DNA of 43,065 nt from an uncultured Acidobacteriota bacterium. Its GTDB lineage: Bacteria; Acidobacteriota; Terriglobia; Terriglobales; CAINCZ01. Location of the stretch: positions 1 through 43,065 of the forward strand of contig CAINCZ010000076.1 of NCBI GenBank assembly GCA_903847195.1, given 5' to 3'. The notes under the pieces were generated by a model. That model worked only from the letters and a program-made list of their open reading frames with translations, did no database searches and was not told the origin of the DNA. Made by a program: the position numbers and the translations under genes. Shown piece by piece: positions 39,984 to 43,065 of the stretch (the stretch's first letter is position 1; each line of letters opens with the position of its first letter).

Positions 39984-41339
39984 ATGTTTGTCCGCCCTGA
40001 GAATTGGAGCAAGTTAACGCACGAGGAACGGCGGCAGGCGCGCCTGGCGAGTTGGATGTCAACAGAGGGCCGCGAGTTCAGCGGTCCGGAAGCCAAGGCA
40101 ACCTATCAGCGGCACACGCAGCGTCTGGCCGACGTGATTGCGCTGAAAGAGCCGGACCAGGTGCCCATCGTGCCCTTCATCGGCGGCTATTACGGGGTGT
40201 GGGGCGGCTTGTCACCTTACGAGGTGATGTACGACTACGGCAAGTTTGCCGAGACCTACCGGAAATTCGCGGGAGAGTTTGGACTCGAGTACAACATGTT
40301 TTCCGGAGCGTTCAATCCGGGACGCGTGTTCGATGCCCTGGACTACCGGGCCTACCTGTGGCCGAGCCACGGCGTGGCGAAGGACCGGAACTACCAGGTG
40401 GTGGAAGAAGAGTTCATGCTGGCCGACGAGTACGACGATCTGATCGCCGATCCGGAGGCCTTCTACCTGCGCCGCTATATGCCGCGGGTGTTCAAGTCGC
40501 TGGCCGGGCTGGGCATTCTGCCGCCGATCTGGGCGACGATGGAAATGCCGATGGCTCCGGCCTTCCTGGTGCCGCTCGGACTGCCCGATGGGCAGAAGGC
40601 GCTGCAGGCGCTGATGGACGCCGGCAAGGAAGCGCTCGCGTGGGCGATGGCGGTGGAGTCGGCCGAGGGCTGGGCACTGACGCAGTACGGCCTGCCGCGT
40701 TTGCCGGGTGGTTTCACCAAGGCTCCGTTCGACTGGCTGGGCGACACGCTGCGCGGCACGGCCGGCATTATGTTCGACATGTTCCGGCAGCCGCAGAAGC
40801 TGCTGGCGGCGCTCGACCGGCTGGTGCCGATCGCGATCAAGCTGGGCCTGGAGACGGCGACGGCGCAGAATAATCCGTTCGTGTTCATCCCGCTGCACAA
40901 GGGAGCCGATGATTTCATGTCGGACAAGAACTTCCGCAAGTTCTACTGGCCGAGCCATCAGAAGGTGACGCAGGGGCTGATTGACGAGGGCATGATTCCG
41001 TGGCAGTTCGTCGAGGGCATTTATAACAACCGGCTGGACGTGATGGCCGATTCGGGCTTCGCGAAGGGCACCTGCTACTGGAACTTCGACCAGATCGACA
41101 TGGTGCAGGCGAAGAAGAAGATGGGCTCGTGGTCGGCAATCGGCGGCAACGTGAGCGGCGCGGTGCTCTACGCGGGCACGCCCGAACAGGTAGCCGATGA
41201 GTGCAAGAAGCTGATCGACGAATGCGCTCCGGGCGGCGGCTACGCGATGGCTACGGCGCTGGTGCTGGACCACACGACGCCGGCCAACCTGAAGGCGATG
41301 TTCGAGACCACGAAGTCATACGGCAAGTACAAGAAGTAA
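39984..41339 (+). CDS. Uroporphyrinogen decarboxylase-superfamily protein (possible corrinoid methyltransferase)
   Basis: This 451-residue protein belongs to the URO-D/methyltransferase superfamily. Marks are RLADVIALKEPDQVPIVPF at about 45-65, GGYYGVWG, and the terminal blocks GNVSGAVLYAGTPEQVADECKKLIDECAPGGGYAMATA and HTTPANLKAMFETTKSYGKY, typical of the MtaA-like branch rather than HemE. True haem-synthesis HemE is shorter (about 350) with a different N-terminus. A methyltransferase acting with a corrinoid protein is the usual guess for this branch, but no corrinoid protein adjoins it. GGAGGAAG precedes the ATG. A strong terminator lies 36 bp after the stop. Confidence 0.8.
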   Translation: MFVRPENWSKLTHEERRQARLASWMSTEGREFSGPEAKATYQRHTQRLADVIALKEPDQVPIVPFIGGYYGVWGGLSPYEVMYDYGKFAETYRKFAGEFGLEYNMFSGAFNPGRVFDALDYRAYLWPSHGVAKDRNYQVVEEEFMLADEYDDLIADPEAFYLRRYMPRVFKSLAGLGILPPIWATMEMPMAPAFLVPLGLPDGQKALQALMDAGKEALAWAMAVESAEGWALTQYGLPRLPGGFTKAPFDWLGDTLRGTAGIMFDMFRQPQKLLAALDRLVPIAIKLGLETATAQNNPFVFIPLHKGADDFMSDKNFRKFYWPSHQKVTQGLIDEGMIPWQFVEGIYNNRLDVMADSGFAKGTCYWNFDQIDMVQAKKKMGSWSAIGGNVSGAVLYAGTPEQVADECKKLIDECAPGGGYAMATALVLDHTTPANLKAMFETTKSYGKYKK

Positions 41340-41374
41340 AGGGTGGCCGCCCGCGAGGGTGGCGGCTGATTCAG

Positions 41375-41421
41375 AACCCGCTTTGCGCCGGGGAAGCTCC
41401 GGCGAGAGCGGGTTTTGTGTT
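41375..41421 (+). terminator. Strong terminator after the URO-D-like gene
   Basis: Outer arms AACCCGCT (41375-41382) and AGCGGGTT (41407-41414) enclose inner arms CGCCGG (41386-41391) and CCGGCG (41399-41404), followed by TTGTGTTT. A diverged copy occurs at 41553. Confidence 0.8.
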
Positions 41422-41460
41422 TGCGGGCCGATGCGCCGGGCCGGAGCGAGGGCGGGCCGG

Positions 41461-41501
41461 GTGCCCCACCCTCACGCGCGTCCTGCGCGCGTTAGGGTGG
41501 G
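41461..41501. repeat. REP-like palindrome
   Basis: GTGCCCCACCCTCACGCGCG pairs with GCGCGCGTTAGGGTGGG; this is the CCCACCCT/AGGGTGGG element in reverse orientation relative to that at 9041. Confidence 0.7.
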
Positions 41502-41552
41502 TTAAGTTCGCCCGTCAAGGTCGGGCGCAACGGAAGAACCCGCATTACCCTG

Positions 41553-41595
41553 AACCCGCTCTGCCGAGGAGAAGCTCCGGGCAACGCGGGTTTTC
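41553..41595 (+). repeat. Second, diverged copy of the terminator hairpin
   Basis: AACCCGC (41553-41559) and GCGGGTT (41586-41592), with a GAGAAGCTCCGG interior, repeat the hairpin at 41375 at a 178-bp distance, including the GCGGGCC that follows. It lies before the nickel/cobalt permease gene. No other gene is visible in 41340-41711. Confidence 0.65.
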
Positions 41596-41711
41596 CTGTC
41601 TGCGGGCCGGGCGCGACTTGCAGCGATCGCGGGTACTTGGGAGAATAGAGGTACGCCTGCCAGCGTGCGCTGTTTCGCGGCGTGAGGCAGACGGCCGACC
41701 AGGAGTATTGT

Positions 41712-42482
41712 TTGACGGTCCCCACAGCTCCCCTGACTTTGGAAATAGCACTGCTTTCCGCAGCAGTTTTAGGCTTCCGCCACGGCTTCGACTACGACCA
41801 CGTCGCCGCTATCACCGACATCGCCAGCGTGCAGAAAAACATTGGCAAGGCCATGCAGATGGGCCTGGTGTACGTGCTGGGGCACGCGGCCACGGTGGCG
41901 GTGCTGGGGATGATGGTCATCCTGTTTCAGCTGACGCTGCCGGAAGGCGTGGACTCGGTGATGGAGCGCATCGTGGGGCTGACGCTGCTGGTGCTGGGCG
42001 TTTACGTGCTGGGCGCGAGCGTCTTCGGCTGGGGACACGGGCATCATCACGGGCCGCGCACCCGCATTACGGTGCTGGTGGACGCGGTGCTGTGGGTGGC
42101 GTGGAAGGTGCGCGGGGTGTTCAAGGCCGATCCGGGACCGCGGTACCGGCTGTTTGCCGACGGCATCGGCGGGGCGCCGGCGTTCGTGGTGGGCATCATT
42201 CACGGGCTGGGCGCCGAGACGCCGACGCAACTGCTGCTGTTCCTGCTGGCCGCCAACCTGGGCGGCGTGGGCAAGGGAATCATGGGGCTGGGCGCGTTTA
42301 TCGTGGGCCTGATCGTGATGAACTCGCTGATCTGCGGAGCTGCGGCCGGGCTGTTCCGGTTCTCGACGAAGCGGCAGACGGTGTTCCGCTGGGTGGCCGG
42401 GGCGAGCGCGGTTTACAGCATCGTGGTGGGAGCGATCTTTTTGGCGGGCGTGTCGAACGTGCTGCCGATGCTGGGGAAGTAG
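41712..42482 (+). CDS. Nickel/cobalt permease-like protein, TTG start
   Basis: This 256-residue polytopic membrane protein has the NiCoT-type signature GFRHGFDYDHVAAITD (HxxDxDH-like) in the first helix region, a His-rich loop (GWGHGHHHGPRTR, about residues 105-117), and a later GIIHGLGAETPTQLLLFLLA block. High-affinity Ni/Co uptake or an efflux/UreH-like role are both possible. I chose TTG 41712, since CAGGAG lies six bases before it; a GTG at 41682 in frame has no comparable site. It follows the URO-D-superfamily gene, and cobalt for corrinoid use is a possible link. Confidence 0.82.
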   Translation: MTVPTAPLTLEIALLSAAVLGFRHGFDYDHVAAITDIASVQKNIGKAMQMGLVYVLGHAATVAVLGMMVILFQLTLPEGVDSVMERIVGLTLLVLGVYVLGASVFGWGHGHHHGPRTRITVLVDAVLWVAWKVRGVFKADPGPRYRLFADGIGGAPAFVVGIIHGLGAETPTQLLLFLLAANLGGVGKGIMGLGAFIVGLIVMNSLICGAAAGLFRFSTKRQTVFRWVAGASAVYSIVVGAIFLAGVSNVLPMLGK

Positions 42483-42575
42483 GGTGCAGAGTGGATTCCC
42501 AGATTAGCTGCCAGATGCGGGCCGCTAACCTGGGGCACCTGGCCCACAGAATCTCACCCCCGTGAAGTTGAGTGG

Positions 42576-42949
42576 TTAGCGTAACGGCGATGTTACGACA
42601 ACTACCTTGAGAATAGAGTCGTGACATTGGCTGCAAACGGCGGTTGGGCGATCCTCTGCCACCATTGCGACTTGTCCAGCGTGCCGGGAAGAAGCATCGG
42701 CAACGCGTCCGTCAGCGCAGCCCACCCGTCCATCTCTTCGTTGATTTCAACCGCGCCAGCAACTGTACCGATGGCCATGCACAGAAGGTCGATGCCCCAG
42801 CAGTCGCGCTTGTAAGCCACCACACGGCTCACCTCGCTCCATCGCAATTCCGTCTGCAAGGTGCCGCTGGCATCGCGGCCCATCAGCACCATCCCGGCCT
42901 CATCGAAACGTACCGCTGAAGTTTGCTTGGTCATTAACGTAATGGCGAT
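42576..42949. repeat. Pair of imperfect 16-bp direct repeats flanking a gene
   Basis: TTAGCGTAACGGCGAT (42576-42591) and TTAACGTAATGGCGAT (42934-42949) match at 14 of 16 positions and bracket the gene at 42602-42934. Each copy also overlaps a small dyad (GTAAC/GTTAC and CATTAA/TTAATG). They may be insertion-related or chance. Confidence 0.4.
42602..42934 (-). CDS. Small hypothetical protein
   Basis: This 110-residue protein has a beta-rich N-terminal part (SAVRFDEAGMVLMGRDASGTLQTELRWSEVSRVVAYKRD), followed by WGIDLLCMAIG and VEINEEMDGWAALTDALPMLLPG. This outline (field value, Trp-Asp/Glu 'RWSEV', then an acidic helix) recalls small domains found with PH-like or immunity-type proteins, but I cannot name a family. 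No ribosome binding site precedes the ATG, which sits in the right-hand direct repeat directly before the IS110-like end. Its natural 5' end may have been altered by insertion. Confidence 0.6.
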   Translation of the reverse strand: MTKQTSAVRFDEAGMVLMGRDASGTLQTELRWSEVSRVVAYKRDCWGIDLLCMAIGTVAGAVEINEEMDGWAALTDALPMLLPGTLDKSQWWQRIAQPPFAANVTTLFSR

Positions 42950-43024
42950 TAATGAGATGGTCCGCCGCCTTGATCGGCCCGCAGTGGGATGATCGAGCAG
43001 CAGTTTACACCGGAGGATCATCTT

Positions 43025-43065
43025 ATGCATATCGCTTCCGTCGGTATTGATCTGGGGAAGACGAC
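43025..43065 (+). mobile_element. Start of an IS110-family transposase (cut by window edge)
   Basis: Only 13 codons are inside the window: MHIASVGIDLGKT. The VGIDLGKT pattern with its first catalytic Asp is the N-terminus of the RuvC-like DEDD domain of IS110-family transposases. GGAGGATCATCTT precedes the ATG. The left end and noncoding region of the element should lie in about 42935-43024. The assignment rests on very few residues. Confidence 0.6.

Overview
The window is about 43 kb of GC-rich, gene-dense bacterial chromosome with no rRNA, tRNA or phage block. Gene content and style point to a diderm soil-type bacterium, most likely an Acidobacteriota (Terriglobia) member. The reasons are a compact pilB-T-C-S-R cluster, a Cus-type RND copper/silver pump, many short secreted proteins of the kind common in that phylum, and intergenic palindromes ending in GGGGCACC. 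The taxonomy is inference; no marker gene settles it.

Layout. 1-502: hairpin-rich leader without a gene. 503-3030: lysine/diaminopimelate genes dapB, a degenerate dapB paralogue, and dapA with its own promoter and terminator. 3031-6512: three palindromic repeats, two small membrane proteins, a PLP threonine dehydratase, and a divergent TPR protein separated from it by a symmetric promoter dyad. 6550-13809: RNase J, an EcsC-family protein, a CNNM/CBS protein followed by OppB/OppC-type permeases, and a MacA-like adaptor. 13903-15389: SAM hydrolase, an SRPBCC protein and a small conserved protein. 15422-22722: type IV pilus operon pilB, pilT, pilC, pilS, pilR (minus strand), with a promoter whose -35 box lies in a dyad. 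23104-28469: a small unknown, a dicarboxylate-type symporter, two paralogous zinc-ribbon miniproteins, aroK overlapping a secreted protein, and an ECF sigma factor with its zinc anti-sigma factor. 28648-31138: an MFS carrier, a DsbA/FrnE-like thiol oxidoreductase and a small secreted protein. 31252-38635: copper/silver efflux operon: Cys-rich secreted protein, cusC, cusB, cusA and a lytic transglycosylase. 38824-43065: an unknown protein, a J-domain membrane protein, a uroporphyrinogen-decarboxylase-superfamily protein, a nickel/cobalt-permease-like protein, a small unknown, and the first codons of an IS110-family transposase cut by the window edge.

The strongest unusual signal is at 30086-30703. 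The DsbA-like gene has a good ribosome binding site and start, but codon 18 is TGA, exactly where the first cysteine of the CPFC redox motif belongs. A hairpin matching bacterial SECIS geometry follows. This reads as a selenoprotein with a Sec-x-x-Cys active site. Next comes a repeat palindrome that has entered and duplicated inside the lytic transglycosylase gene as an in-frame 15-residue tandem repeat. Third is the dapB paralogue, which keeps the fold ends but has lost the catalytic motif.
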